In this document: in pieces, positions 38,091 through 47,630 of the stretch
Layout: each line of letters starts with the position of its first letter
Position numbering within the stretch: position 1 is the stretch's first letter
Assembly (NCBI RefSeq): GCF_003352065.1
Contig: NZ_CP025803.1
Location: forward strand, 2,273,574-2,337,573
Reading direction: 5' to 3'
Length of the DNA: 64,000 nucleotides
DNA from: Sulfitobacter sp. SK011
GTDB lineage: Bacteria; Pseudomonadota; Alphaproteobacteria; Rhodobacterales; Rhodobacteraceae
Program-made: the position numbers and the translations under genes
The notes under the pieces: model-generated
What the model was told of the DNA's origin: nothing
The model's database searches: none
Seen by the model: the letters and a program-made list of their open reading frames with translations, nothing else

Positions 38091-38650
38091 TACGCGCGTC
38101 CCACCTTGGCAAAATCGCGTGCCAGCAGGCCCATGATCACATCATCATGCCATGCTGCCGCCACCCGCCCTGCTTCGCGTTCGCGGCCCTCTTCGACAAA
38201 GCCGACCTTTTTGAAGGCGGCAATGGCACGGTCGTTATAGGAAACCACACGCAGGCTCAAACGCCGCAGGAAAAGCGGGCCGAACGCATAGGCAGCAAGC
38301 AACCGCAGCGCCATGGTGCCAATGCCCTTGCTGAGGTATTTGGGATCAAGAATACCGATGGCAAGCTCGGCCTTGTAAAGATGCGGGATCACAGAATGTA
38401 GCCTGACAGCGCCAACCATGCGGCGTCGATACTCAATGATCCACGCCAGCGGCTCCACCTCTTGTGCGTGCAGCCATGCGGTCGCATGTGCCTTGGTGAT
38501 CGGGGTCACATTTGCGGGATCCGCGCCAAACATGTGATGAATTTCCGGCACATTGCCCAGCTTGAACCGTGCAGCGGCATCCTGTGCACGTGGACCACGC
38601 AAACGCACGTGTCCCTCTTTCAGCGTCGGGCGGGTTTGGCTCAATTGCAT
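38090..38650 (-). CDS. GNAT-family N-acetyltransferase
   Basis: A 186-residue RimJ/RimL-like acetyltransferase (HVRLRGPRAQDAAARFKLGNVPEIHHMFGAD; ELAIGILDPKYLSKGIGTMALRLLAAYAFGPLFLRRLSLRVVSYNDRAIAAFKKVGFVEEG, which is the acetyl-CoA binding part). It is a distant paralogue of the gene at 36949. Its stop shares one base with the lysE start. The substrate cannot be read from sequence. Confidence 0.82.
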   Translation of the reverse strand: MQLSQTRPTLKEGHVRLRGPRAQDAAARFKLGNVPEIHHMFGADPANVTPITKAHATAWLHAQEVEPLAWIIEYRRRMVGAVRLHSVIPHLYKAELAIGILDPKYLSKGIGTMALRLLAAYAFGPLFLRRLSLRVVSYNDRAIAAFKKVGFVEEGREREAGRVAAAWHDDVIMGLLARDFAKVGRA

Positions 38651-38685
38651 CGCACCGCTCCTTTTTGAAACACGTGCATAAAATG

Positions 38686-38715
38686 AAAAAGGGACCGGCG
38701 TTTTCGCCGATCCCT
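38686..38715 (-). terminator. Intrinsic terminator after rpmA
   Basis: Minus strand: AGGGATCGGCG (38715-38705) pairs with CGCCGGTCCCT (38700-38690), one G-T pair, AAAA loop, then TTTTT. It lies about 30 bases after the rpmA stop and just upstream of the acetyltransferase gene. Confidence 0.85.
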
Positions 38716-38744
38716 GAATTTTTGATAACCTTACGGGGTCGGGC

Positions 38745-39014
38745 TTATTCAGCGGCCTCCGCCACCGGAAGGACCGAAATAAATGTGCGGTTTTTCAGGC
38801 CCTTGTGGAATTGGACATTGCCATCCACGGTTGCAAAGATTGTGTGATCCTTGCCCATGCCCACGCCTTCGCCCGGCCAGAACTTGGTGCCGCGCTGACG
38901 CACAACGATGTTGCCTGGAATGACAGCTTCGCCGCCGTATTTCTTTACACCAAGGCGACGACCAGCTGAGTCGCGCCCGTTACGGGATGAACCGCCTGCT
39001 TTTTTATGTGCCAT
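38745..39014 (-). CDS. rpmA: 50S ribosomal protein L27
   Basis: An 89-residue L27. The N-terminus [16 protein letters not shown] reaches the peptidyl-transferase centre in known ribosomes, and no extra cleavable leader of the Firmicutes type is present. [35 protein letters not shown] is the conserved body. It lies 11 bases after rplU. Confidence 0.97.
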   Translation of the reverse strand: MAHKKAGGSSRNGRDSAGRRLGVKKYGGEAVIPGNIVVRQRGTKFWPGEGVGMGKDHTIFATVDGNVQFHKGLKNRTFISVLPVAEAAE

Positions 39015-39025
39015 CTGGTCTCTCC

Positions 39026-39790
39026 TTAGCCTTTAGCCAATTCTTTGGCCTGTGCGATCCAGTCTTCACGACCGACACGACCTTTGAATGACAGTTTCTC
39101 TTCAATCGCTTCCACGTCCGCGTCTGTCCACTTTGCAATCTGTGCAAATGTTGTGACGCCTTCGCCGTGCAGCTTTTTCACGATTACCGGACCAACACCA
39201 GAAATCTGGCTCAGATCATCGCCACCCTTGGCCGCTTTGGCTTTGGGAGCAGCTTTCTTCTCGGTCTTGGCTTCAGCTTTTTTCTCTGCCTTCGGCTCGG
39301 CTTTCTTGGCCTTGACCGGCTTTGCAGATTTCTCTTCCGCTTCACCAGTTTTCACGCGCTTTTTCATTTCCGCCTGATCACCACGGTTGAACGTATAACG
39401 CTCGTTTATGGCGGCAACAGCTGCGGCACTGACAGAGCCCGTTCCAATCGCGGCTTCAACACCGGATTTGCCTGCACCGGACGACAAGATGTCCGTAATC
39501 TTGACCAAAGTCAGCTTTTGGCGGTGACCTTTGGTGCGCTTGGAGGAGTGTTTCCGACGGCGCTTAACAAAGTTAATTACCTTTTCGCCTTTGATCTGAT
39601 CGACGACTTCAGCCTGAACGCCGGCGTCTTTGACCATGGGCGCACCGAGAACCGGCTTGTCGCCGCCCAGCATCAGCACGTCGTTGAATTGAACCTTATC
39701 ACCGGCATTTGCCGCAATACGTTCGACCCGCAGCATATCGCCAGAGGCCACTTTGTATTGCTTACCGCCAGTCTTGATGACCGCAAACAT
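39026..39790 (-). CDS. rplU: 50S ribosomal protein L21 with long C-terminal helix-hairpin-helix extension
   Basis: A 254-residue protein. Residues 1-103 are a normal L21 ([31 protein letters not shown]). Residues about 145-188 are a Lys/Ala/Glu-rich linker. Residues about 190-254 form a helix-hairpin-helix-like domain ([31 protein letters not shown]) like the extra domains seen in some Nuo and ribosomal proteins. ATG 39790 with AAAGGAAG is preferred to the longer frame. The role of the extension is unknown; the family is known in Rhodobacterales. Confidence 0.95.
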   Translation of the reverse strand: MFAVIKTGGKQYKVASGDMLRVERIAANAGDKVQFNDVLMLGGDKPVLGAPMVKDAGVQAEVVDQIKGEKVINFVKRRRKHSSKRTKGHRQKLTLVKITDILSSGAGKSGVEAAIGTGSVSAAAVAAINERYTFNRGDQAEMKKRVKTGEAEEKSAKPVKAKKAEPKAEKKAEAKTEKKAAPKAKAAKGGDDLSQISGVGPVIVKKLHGEGVTTFAQIAKWTDADVEAIEEKLSFKGRVGREDWIAQAKELAKG

Positions 39791-40033
39791 TGCGTCTTCC
39801 TTTACTTTCATCCGCGTTCTGTGGTCCCCGTTATGGGCGTTTTGGATCGGCCCGATTGACCTGATCCACCTCGAACAGCGCGCCCATGGGGCGTCATTAA
39901 AAAACATCCCGTTGCAAGCGAACCCGCCGGGATGCGGGCTTATCAGTCGAAGCGCTGCTCAAGTCAAGCAGGTTTCGTCAGATAAACAGCGTTAGTCAAT
40001 GCTCATATGGGTTTCAGACTGCATGCAAGCCGT

Positions 40034-40885
40034 TCAAAGCTCTTCTGCGGTCATGTTGAGTGCCACAGCGCGCCCCAAGGCATAGGAGATGTCTTCATAG
40101 GCCTTGCCAAACCCGTCGAACAGCCCCCGGTTCAGCGCCTGCCCCGCTTTGGTCTGCGAATAGGTCAGATATGCCTGCAGCTCCGCATCGCTGAGCGGAT
40201 GATAGGCCAGCAGCAGATAGCCATAAAGCCATGACACCGTGTCGTCGGTAATCTCGTCTAGGTCCTCTGCCACATCGGCCAGAATCTCTTCGTCGCTCAT
40301 CTGGGTTGCCCGACCATCGGTCAACCCGCGCAGAAACTGATAGTTCGAATTCATCGCCGACGTGACATTGCGGTTGATCATATCGCCGCTTTCGACAAAG
40401 CCCCGGATCAACTCAAGACGCGCGTCATCGGTCCCTTCCAGTGCCATATACCGCGCGCGGGCCGCTTCCTCGACGTCATCGTCCAGAATGGCAGCGCGTG
40501 CGGAATTTTCCAGCGATACGATTTTGCTGCCCAGCTCCGAGGCAAAGAAATCAATTGTCTGTTCCAGTTCTGCCGACAGATCCGGCTCCTGCAATTCACT
40601 TTCCAAAGCGCGGCGCACTGTCTCGACCATACGAGCGGTGTCATAGATGGCACCGATCTGAATGTCCCAGCCGGGGCCACCTCGCCCCCCCAGCATATCA
40701 ACATCCAACTCAGTGGCGTGGCTCAGCCCTTCTTCGCGCAGAATCTGCGCGGCTTCCGGCAGTTTGAGCACATCAACCAGCACCGTCAGTCGCGCATCGG
40801 CCAGCGCAGGCCCCGTCATCAACACAAACAACGGCCAGATCAAAGCAAGACGCAGGTTTGCTACCGACGGCAAAAGACGCTGCAT
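40034..40885 (-). CDS. DUF2059 domain secreted protein (second of a tandem pair)
   Basis: A 283-residue exported protein: signal-type hydrophobic N-terminus (LRLALIWPLFVLMTGPALA) followed by helical DUF2059-like repeats (for example LPEAAQILREEGL and PLSDAELQAYLTYSQTKAGQALNRGLFDGF). ATG 40885 with AGGA at 9 bases is preferred; a GTG at 40891 overlapping the upstream stop is the alternative. It is similar in plan to the gene before it, so the pair probably arose by duplication. Function unknown. Confidence 0.75.
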   Translation of the reverse strand: MQRLLPSVANLRLALIWPLFVLMTGPALADARLTVLVDVLKLPEAAQILREEGLSHATELDVDMLGGRGGPGWDIQIGAIYDTARMVETVRRALESELQEPDLSAELEQTIDFFASELGSKIVSLENSARAAILDDDVEEAARARYMALEGTDDARLELIRGFVESGDMINRNVTSAMNSNYQFLRGLTDGRATQMSDEEILADVAEDLDEITDDTVSWLYGYLLLAYHPLSDAELQAYLTYSQTKAGQALNRGLFDGFGKAYEDISYALGRAVALNMTAEEL

Positions 40886-40887
40886 GC

Positions 40888-41733
40888 TCACAGATCCTGA
40901 CTGGGCTGCATGTCCGCCAACCGGTCGGCGACGGCCTCGAACCGGTTTGCCATGATTTCAAATTGCACCGCATTCATCAGCGCATAAACCTCTTGCATGA
41001 TCGGTTCTTCCAGTGCGTCGGCGTAGGCGGCCACCTCATCATCAGAAAACGCCTGATAGGTATAGGCAGACGTGGCCAGCGCATTTGCCCGGATCGACGT
41101 GCGCAATTCATCTTGCTGATTGCGCATCGCCTCGCGCAGGTCGGGTTCTTCCATGCGCAATTCGATCACACCTGCGGCCGCGGCGGCCAGCAGGAATCTG
41201 ATCTGAACTTCCTGAATGGCCCGGATCGACGTGTCCTCAGCATTCGAGGCGGAGTTGAGCCTGTTCAAAAGTGCCACGCGCGGGCTGCCAATCCGGACCA
41301 GCCCGTCAACGATCTCGGTCCCGCTTTCAGACTTCAACCCGTCTTCTTCGATCATATGCGACTTGTTCTCGACCTCGACCAACCGTTTGCCCAGATCGCT
41401 GGCATAGAAATCCGCCGCATGGGTCAGTTGCGCATCGCTGAGCGTGTTGCCCAGGATTTCCAGCGCCATGTCATGCATGATGTCGGTCGCAAACACTTCG
41501 CGCACCAGACGGGACCATTCAGACCCAAAATCCTCGGCCTGCATTCCCAACATTTGCGGCGCGGAATCTGCGGATAACCGAATGCTTTCCAGCGCCACGT
41601 CAAAGCCGGTGACTTCCAAAAACGCCTCAAGCCGATCCAGGTCCGCCGCATTTGCCGCCGTGCTCAGACTGCTGAGCGCCGCAGACACGATGAGGCAGAA
41701 GGCAAGAAAAGAAGAACGATAAAAAGCGCGCAT
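40888..41733 (-). CDS. DUF2059 domain secreted protein (first of a tandem pair)
   Basis: A 281-residue exported protein with signal peptide MRAFYRSSFLAFCLIVSAAL to ANA. The DUF2059-like helical domain includes LSDAQLTHAADFYASDLGKRLVEVENKS and FSDDEVAAYADALEEPIMQEVYALMNA. It is coupled to the second copy. The family is found in the periplasm of many proteobacteria with no firm function. No other partner is visible. Confidence 0.75.
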   Translation of the reverse strand: MRAFYRSSFLAFCLIVSAALSSLSTAANAADLDRLEAFLEVTGFDVALESIRLSADSAPQMLGMQAEDFGSEWSRLVREVFATDIMHDMALEILGNTLSDAQLTHAADFYASDLGKRLVEVENKSHMIEEDGLKSESGTEIVDGLVRIGSPRVALLNRLNSASNAEDTSIRAIQEVQIRFLLAAAAAGVIELRMEEPDLREAMRNQQDELRTSIRANALATSAYTYQAFSDDEVAAYADALEEPIMQEVYALMNAVQFEIMANRFEAVADRLADMQPSQDL

Positions 41734-41832
41734 TGGGAAGTCCTTGAGTATCAGTTTATATGCAAGCTTAGGTCATCTGCGGCCAAGGGCAATGAAAATC
41801 CCCGTGTGGTCAGGTGATGGGCAGAACCCCTC

Positions 41833-41861
41833 TTGCCTGAACGCGCAAACCGCACTAGACG
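41833..41861 (+). promoter_or_regulatory. Predicted promoter of tRNA-Ser
   Basis: TTGCCT (41833-41838), 17-base spacer, TAGACG (41856-41861); predicted start about 12 bases before the mature tRNA. Confidence 0.5.
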
Positions 41862-41879
41862 GACCGTCCAGACCCCCGC

Positions 41880-41969
41880 GGAGAAATGCCGGAGTGGTCG
41901 AACGGGGCGGTCTCGAAAACCGTTGAGCCTTCACGGGTTCCCAGGGTTCGAATCCCTGTTTCTCCGCCA
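41880..41969 (+). tRNA. tRNA-Ser(CGA)
   Basis: Acceptor arms GGAGAAA and TTTCTCC close with discriminator G and an encoded CCA end. The anticodon loop is CTCGAAA, anticodon CGA, reading UCG. A long variable arm is present, as expected for serine tRNA, and the T arm CAGGG-TTCGAAT-CCCTG is perfect. Confidence 0.96.
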
Positions 41970-41990
41970 CATCCCCTCAGCTGCGCCTTT

Positions 41991-43730
41991 TCATTGCGCT
42001 TTGGCCCCCTGCAACATTTCGAACACCTCGTCGCGGTCCGATAGGACCAGCAACAGCGCGACATCGCCGGGGTGCAGTTGATCAAGGATCATGCGCGCGC
42101 CGATTGCCGGGGTGGCGGCGCGGTCGATCTGGGCAAGGCCACCGGCCTTTGCCGCCGCTGCAATCAGGTCTGGCACGTCTCCCGGCTCACGGCCGCGCAA
42201 ATGGTTGGGCAGTTCGGCCGCAACCATGCTGTCTGGACGAAACATCAGCGCTGCGGTGGTACCTGCACGGATATCCTCATCAGACCGGTCGCCGGGGTGG
42301 CTTTGCATCAAATAGCGGCGCTTTGCGGTGAGCGATGCCAGCGTCCCCGATATGGCTGATATGGAGTGGACGTTATGGGCAAAATCGACAAAGACCCGTG
42401 CACCATTGAATTCAAATTCATTGCAGCGACCGGGATTGTCGCGCGCATCGGGCCGAAAGCCCTTTAACCCTGATGTGATCGCAGCCCAAGGGATACCCAG
42501 CGCCACGGACACACAAATGGCGGCCAGAACATTCTGAACATTGTATTGTGCAGCCCCACCCAACGTAATGGGCGCATTCGCGACCGCCATTACCGTTGTT
42601 GCCGTCGATCCGTCAAAATAGATCAGGTCGCCTTCGGCGAGATAGGCACATGGCGTCCCCTTGGTTTGTGCCTGAACGATTTGAGGGGCGTCAGACCTCA
42701 GAGAAAACCAGCAAATGGTTTTGTCCACATGTGCAGCCTCGACCACGCTGACAGGGTCATCTGCATTCAGAACCAGAATGCCATCCGCAGGCAATGTGCG
42801 GTGCACTGCAAACTTGGCTTGCGCCAGTTCGGCCACCGTATTCACGCCGTATTCCCCAAGGTGATCGCGCGCGACATTGGTGACAGCGGCAACGCGGGCG
42901 CGTCTGGTGGGCAGGCCGCGCCGCAAGATCCCACCACGCGCCACCTCAAGACAGGCGATTTCAACGCGGGTGTCACGCAACAGCATGCGTGCGCCGCCGG
43001 GCCCGGAATAATCACCACGGTCCAGAATATCATCCCCCACCCGCACCATATCGGTCGAGGTCAGCCCCGCCATTTTACCGGCGGCCTGCGCGATTGCGGT
43101 GCACAGGCGCGTTGTGGTAGTTTTGCCATTGGTGCCGGTGATGAACGCGACGGGGATGTCGTGCAGCGCTGTCCAATCCACATCTTCGGGCGTTGGGATT
43201 TCACCGATCGGCCAAGTCTGCGCACCGATCCCATGGCCAATCGACACCGCGTCATCATCGCTGAGCACATCAACGTCATGCTCTGCCGCTGCACGGATCA
43301 ACGCAATCAAAGCCGGGTCAGCCTCTTGCGCCATTACTGATTTGAGATCGGCAATCATCGCGTCAAACGCCTGTGGTGCCGTGCCCGAAAGCTCGGCAGC
43401 ACAGAGATGCCAAGCGGTTTGAGCGACAAATATCGCCGAATAAAGCTGATCCATCGGTGCCGAGAGGGCGAGGTTTACACCACCCTGAAACAGCCGAGTG
43501 GCAACCTGTTCTTGTGGCCAGCCACAGGCATCCAAAACCCGGCGGGCATGGCGACCCCAGGCATCGGCGACGACGCCGGCATCCCCCTGCACAAACGCAT
43601 CAATGACCGCCCCTGGATGGTCCCATATCATCCCCGGTCCCGTCAGACGGCGCGCGTCAGAGATGCGGACATGATCCAGCGGTGCCCAGGTGAGTGTCAG
43701 CGCGTCTTCTAACGCTTCAATGCGGTCCAT
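41991..43730 (-). CDS. Mur ligase family protein, cyanophycin-synthetase-like (no ATP-grasp domain)
   Basis: A 579-residue protein from ATG 43730 (an upstream ATG at 43751 is possible). The Mur-ligase P-loop FITGTNGKTTTTRL lies near residue 200, with VTNVARDHLGEYG and DFAHNVHS as further Mur motifs. It resembles the C-terminal half of the adjacent CphA but has a different N-terminal 190 residues and no ATP-grasp domain. It directly follows cphA (27 bases). It may be a partner or modifier of cyanophycin synthesis, such as a second ligase; the reaction is unknown. Confidence 0.8.
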   Translation of the reverse strand: MDRIEALEDALTLTWAPLDHVRISDARRLTGPGMIWDHPGAVIDAFVQGDAGVVADAWGRHARRVLDACGWPQEQVATRLFQGGVNLALSAPMDQLYSAIFVAQTAWHLCAAELSGTAPQAFDAMIADLKSVMAQEADPALIALIRAAAEHDVDVLSDDDAVSIGHGIGAQTWPIGEIPTPEDVDWTALHDIPVAFITGTNGKTTTTRLCTAIAQAAGKMAGLTSTDMVRVGDDILDRGDYSGPGGARMLLRDTRVEIACLEVARGGILRRGLPTRRARVAAVTNVARDHLGEYGVNTVAELAQAKFAVHRTLPADGILVLNADDPVSVVEAAHVDKTICWFSLRSDAPQIVQAQTKGTPCAYLAEGDLIYFDGSTATTVMAVANAPITLGGAAQYNVQNVLAAICVSVALGIPWAAITSGLKGFRPDARDNPGRCNEFEFNGARVFVDFAHNVHSISAISGTLASLTAKRRYLMQSHPGDRSDEDIRAGTTAALMFRPDSMVAAELPNHLRGREPGDVPDLIAAAAKAGGLAQIDRAATPAIGARMILDQLHPGDVALLLVLSDRDEVFEMLQGAKAQ

Positions 43731-43757
43731 CACGCGTCCCCCCGGTGCCAATCGGCG

Positions 43758-46556
43758 TCAATCGGCATCTTCGACTTGGACCTTGGCCAACAACACACCA
43801 CGCGCATCGCTGACAATGTTCTGGTCGTTGTCAAACACCTCTTCAAACGAGGCAGGTGCGGGGACTGGCACAACAGGAGGTGCATCGTCATCAACCTGAG
43901 GGGCATTGAAATAGATGATCTGTTTCCAGCAGCGCGCAGAATTATCGCCAAAGATCACCAGCAGATCGCCCTGCCCTGCCATTTCAAGACCGGCGTCTAC
44001 CGCTTCGGTTTCGTCGGGGATCACGGTGATGGCATCCTCGGCCACGCCGTTGCTGATCAGTTCCCTGCGCAGCATCTGTGGGATTTCATCATGTCCACGG
44101 CGGCGGCGGTTGTCGTCGGCCTTGCAAATGTAGTGGTCAAAATGCCCGGCCAGAATACGCGCCGCGTCGGCCACGTCCTGATCGCGGCGGTCACCCGGCA
44201 CGGCCAGAACAGCAATGCGCCGCCCCTTGACGTCCATCCGGTCCGCCAGATCGGCCATTGCCCCAAAGGCGGCAGGGTTATGGGCATAATCAAGGATCAC
44301 CTTAAAGGGATGTTCGTCAAAGACGTTCATCCGCCCCGGTGCCTGGAAATAGCTGGTGTCAAAGGTGCGCAACCCATGGCGGATATTGTCCAGATCGACG
44401 CCAAAGCAATAGGCCATCGCGGCGGCGAACATGGCGTTTTGCACGTTGTGCATCGCCTTGCCTTCAAGCGTGGCGGGGATCAGATGCGACCACAAAACCG
44501 GCATGTGCAAACCGTTGTCGTAGATCGTCAGCATGTCGCCGTTCATAGCACTTTCCAGCACGATCGCCTTGCCGCCGGCCTTGATGTGGTCCTTGACCAG
44601 CGAATGGCCGGGGTTCGCGGTGACATAAAGGATCGACTTCACATCCGCATAAGGGGCCATTTTCAGGCAGTTGATGTCGTCCGCGTTCAGCACGGCCACG
44701 TCCGTTGCACTTTCGATCACGACGCGTTTGACCACGGCCAGTTCCTCGACCGTGTCAATGCCACCAAGACCCAGATGGTCGGCCGAGACATTGAGACAGG
44801 CCGCCACATTGGACCTTTGATAGCCCAGACCACTGCGCACCAGCCCGCCCCGCGCGGTTTCCATCACGGCAAAATCGACCTTGGGATCGCGCAGCACGAT
44901 TTGCGCGGACTTGGGGCCGGTCATGTCGCCTTTGACGCTCAGCTTGCCATCGACATAGACACCATCGGTTGAGGTCAGGCCAACGATCTTGCCGCTGGCT
45001 TTCATGATATGCGCCAGCATCCGCGAGGTTGTGGTCTTGCCATTGGTCCCGGTGATCGCTGCAATGGGAATACGGCTTTCCTGTCCCAGCGGGAACAACA
45101 TGTCGATCACCCTGCCCGAGACATCTCGCGGTTGTCCTTCAGATGGGGCCACGTGCATCCGGAACCCCGGTGCGGCGTTCACTTCAACAATTGCACCACC
45201 AATATCTTTGTAAGACTGCGTGATGTCGTCGATCAGGAAATCGACGCCGCCCACATCAAGGCCCACGGCCATGATCGCGCGTTCGGCCATATCGCGGTTG
45301 TCAGGGTGCACCACATCGGTCAGATCGATCGCCGTGCCACCTGTCGACAGGTTCGCGGTGGAACGCAGGTAAAACACCTCTCCCTTTGGCAGTACACTTT
45401 CAACCGTATGACCGGCATCAGCGATCAGGCGCTTTGCCTGATTGTCGATCTCGAGCATGGTCAGCACCTTTTGGTGGCCAATCCCGCGCCTGGGGTCCTG
45501 GTTCACGATGTCGACCAATTCGCTGATCGTGCTTTTGCCATCGCCGATCACGTGGCCCGGCACCCGCTTGGCGACCGCAACCAGCTTGTTGTTGACCACC
45601 AGCATGCGGTGGTCAAACCCGGTGATAAAACTTTCAACCAGAATGGCGCTGCTTCTGGAATGTTCCTTGGCCTCGGCAAAGCCGGCCTCGACCTCTTCGT
45701 CGGTACGCAGATTGATCGACACGCCGCGCCCGTGGTTGGCATCCAGCGGCTTGAGCACGACGGGATGGCCAATGGTTTTGGCGGCCTCAACCGCGCCACG
45801 CGGGCTATAGACCATGCGTTGCTGGGGCACAGGCAGGCCCAGATCGTTGAGCAGGTTGTGGGTGTCTTCCTTGTCGCAGGAAATCTCAACCGCGATATGC
45901 TTGGTCTCAGAGGTGATGGTCGCCTGAATGCGGCGTTGAAATTTGCCATGACCGAATTGCACAAGAGAGCCTTGGTTCAGGCGGATCCAGGGAATGTCAC
46001 GGTCTTCGGCGGCTTTGACCAGCGAACCGGTTGAGGGGCCAAATTCCTTGCGCTGCGCATGCAGCACAAAGCTGCGCAATTCGTCGTCCCAATCGAAATC
46101 CGGGTCGAATTTGTAGTCCAGCTGCGCCTTCAAGTCGTCCGGCAGCAGATGCATCAACAACCGCAAGGCCAGATCGCCCGCCGCCAGACCGACATCGCGC
46201 TGGCGGTATTGATAGACCATGTTGTAATGACCAAGTGCGCCGGTGCCGCGCGTCCGGCCAAAGGTCACATCGGTGCCGGCAACATTCTGCACCTCAAGCG
46301 CGCAATGCTCCAGAACATGGCCCAGCCATGTGCCTTCGTCCTCACGCAGCCGGCGAATGAACCCACCCGCCTCGCTATAAGAACAGCCGTGCTCGGCAAG
46401 TCCCGGCAATGCCGCAATCAACCCGTCAATGAAGGTTGTGCCAATCTTGGCCGAAGGCCAGTCTTCCAGAAGTCCTAAGTCAATGACATGCCGGATGACC
46501 GGAAAACCTGCCCAGACGTTGGGGCCGACAAAAACATTGGTCGAGACTATCTTCAC
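43758..46556 (-). CDS. cphA: Cyanophycin synthetase
   Basis: Builds the nitrogen-storage polymer multi-L-arginyl-poly-aspartate using ATP. It is 932 residues, at the long end of the family. Order: N-terminal domain (1-160), ATP-grasp domain (about 215-480, with HPVVLKPLDANHGRGVSINL, VESFITGFDHRMLVV and VDFLIDDI) and Mur-ligase domain (about 490-890, P-loop AITGTNGKTTTSRM; LNVSADHLGLGGI; LDYAHNPAAFGAM). All active parts look intact. It sits between cphB and the Mur-ligase paralogue on the same strand, so one operon can make and mobilise the polymer. Confidence 0.95.
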   Translation of the reverse strand: MKIVSTNVFVGPNVWAGFPVIRHVIDLGLLEDWPSAKIGTTFIDGLIAALPGLAEHGCSYSEAGGFIRRLREDEGTWLGHVLEHCALEVQNVAGTDVTFGRTRGTGALGHYNMVYQYRQRDVGLAAGDLALRLLMHLLPDDLKAQLDYKFDPDFDWDDELRSFVLHAQRKEFGPSTGSLVKAAEDRDIPWIRLNQGSLVQFGHGKFQRRIQATITSETKHIAVEISCDKEDTHNLLNDLGLPVPQQRMVYSPRGAVEAAKTIGHPVVLKPLDANHGRGVSINLRTDEEVEAGFAEAKEHSRSSAILVESFITGFDHRMLVVNNKLVAVAKRVPGHVIGDGKSTISELVDIVNQDPRRGIGHQKVLTMLEIDNQAKRLIADAGHTVESVLPKGEVFYLRSTANLSTGGTAIDLTDVVHPDNRDMAERAIMAVGLDVGGVDFLIDDITQSYKDIGGAIVEVNAAPGFRMHVAPSEGQPRDVSGRVIDMLFPLGQESRIPIAAITGTNGKTTTSRMLAHIMKASGKIVGLTSTDGVYVDGKLSVKGDMTGPKSAQIVLRDPKVDFAVMETARGGLVRSGLGYQRSNVAACLNVSADHLGLGGIDTVEELAVVKRVVIESATDVAVLNADDINCLKMAPYADVKSILYVTANPGHSLVKDHIKAGGKAIVLESAMNGDMLTIYDNGLHMPVLWSHLIPATLEGKAMHNVQNAMFAAAMAYCFGVDLDNIRHGLRTFDTSYFQAPGRMNVFDEHPFKVILDYAHNPAAFGAMADLADRMDVKGRRIAVLAVPGDRRDQDVADAARILAGHFDHYICKADDNRRRRGHDEIPQMLRRELISNGVAEDAITVIPDETEAVDAGLEMAGQGDLLVIFGDNSARCWKQIIYFNAPQVDDDAPPVVPVPAPASFEEVFDNDQNIVSDARGVLLAKVQVEDAD

Positions 46557-46587
46557 GCGTGTTTCCTCACCGGTTCAGGGCATCCCG

Positions 46588-47487
46588 TCAATCGGACGTG
46601 TTTTCATCCGCCGCAGGCAGAGAACAGAATGCCATATGTTTATCCGGCGCATAGGCAATATGGGCCGTCAGGTCATAACGGCACCCCTCGCCCAAAACGT
46701 CAAGACGAAGTCCAAGCAGGCTCAGTGCCTCGCCCGGGTTTGCAGCCCACATCGACGAATGGGTCAGATGGTTGGCGTCCACCACGGTGACTGTCCCGCT
46801 GCCGACAACTTCCAACACATTGTCGGGGCCGATGAAGGCGGCGGTATCTTCGTCAATGCCAAGCCCGATCAAAAAGGGGTTAAAAGACGTCGCGGTCAGC
46901 AATCGGCCCAGCCGATTGCGCTGGGTGAAATGCTGGTCGATGATCACCGCATTCGTCAGACCGATACCGGGGGCCAGGGACACGGTGCCCTCAGCCGGGC
47001 TTTCGTTACCCTGCCCGCCCGCGACCATGTGCTCTGACATGATCGACGCGCCCGCCGATGTGCCCGCAACCGGGACCCCCGCGGCATTGGCACGTCTGAT
47101 TTTTTGCACCACCAAGGTCCCGCCCAGTATGGCTGACAACCGCAATTGATTGCCGCCCGTCATGAAAATGCCCGTGGCATCATCCAGCATTTGCGAAAAC
47201 TCAGGATTATCGCAATCCGCGCGGTGGTTGATCGGCAAATACTCAACCTTGCCCGCGCCAAGTTCTGAAAAGATACGGTGATAATCCGGACCCGTTTCCT
47301 CAAGCATCGACGCGGTTGGGATCACCACAATAAACGCATCTTTGCCGCCCGAAAGCTCGACAAACTTGCGATGGATTTGCATTTCTTTGATGCGGTCCTC
47401 ACCCCCACCGATGGGAATGATAAACCCGCGTTCCTGGGTTTTGCTGACAGGTGCAGGGCACATTTTAGATCGCTGTCCTTTGGTCAT
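46588..47487 (-). CDS. cphB: Cyanophycinase
   Basis: A serine exopeptidase that cleaves cyanophycin to beta-Asp-Arg dipeptides. It is 299 residues, peptidase family S51 fold: nucleophile Ser144 in GTSAGAS, and the DQHFTQRNRLGRL motif with Asp184, Gln185, His186. The glycine-rich IPIGGGED near the start is also typical. No signal peptide, so cytoplasmic. The start may be ATG 47487 or ATG 47463; neither has ideal ribosome-binding spacing. First gene of cphB-cphA-Mur. Confidence 0.94.
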   Translation of the reverse strand: MTKGQRSKMCPAPVSKTQERGFIIPIGGGEDRIKEMQIHRKFVELSGGKDAFIVVIPTASMLEETGPDYHRIFSELGAGKVEYLPINHRADCDNPEFSQMLDDATGIFMTGGNQLRLSAILGGTLVVQKIRRANAAGVPVAGTSAGASIMSEHMVAGGQGNESPAEGTVSLAPGIGLTNAVIIDQHFTQRNRLGRLLTATSFNPFLIGLGIDEDTAAFIGPDNVLEVVGSGTVTVVDANHLTHSSMWAANPGEALSLLGLRLDVLGEGCRYDLTAHIAYAPDKHMAFCSLPAADENTSD

Positions 47488-47630
47488 AGGTCCGGATCGC
47501 AGGTCGCGACCCGATTTGATTGCGATCCCTATGCCATTCCTTTGTGGAAACTACCACGCCTTCTATTTCATTTGCTGTTTTCGGGCGATCACCCCAAAGT
47601 AAGAAACCAGATTACGCAAGGACGCACCTG

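Noticed and set aside
42546..43340. 264-residue plus-strand frame inside the Mur-ligase gene
   Set aside because: His/Arg/Cys-rich shadow without start signals.
43776..44972. 398-residue open frame antisense to cphA
   Set aside because: His/Gln/Arg-rich shadow; cphA motifs on the other strand are unambiguous.
45009..46034. 341-residue open frame antisense to cphA
   Set aside because: Same reason; no recognisable motif or ribosome binding site.
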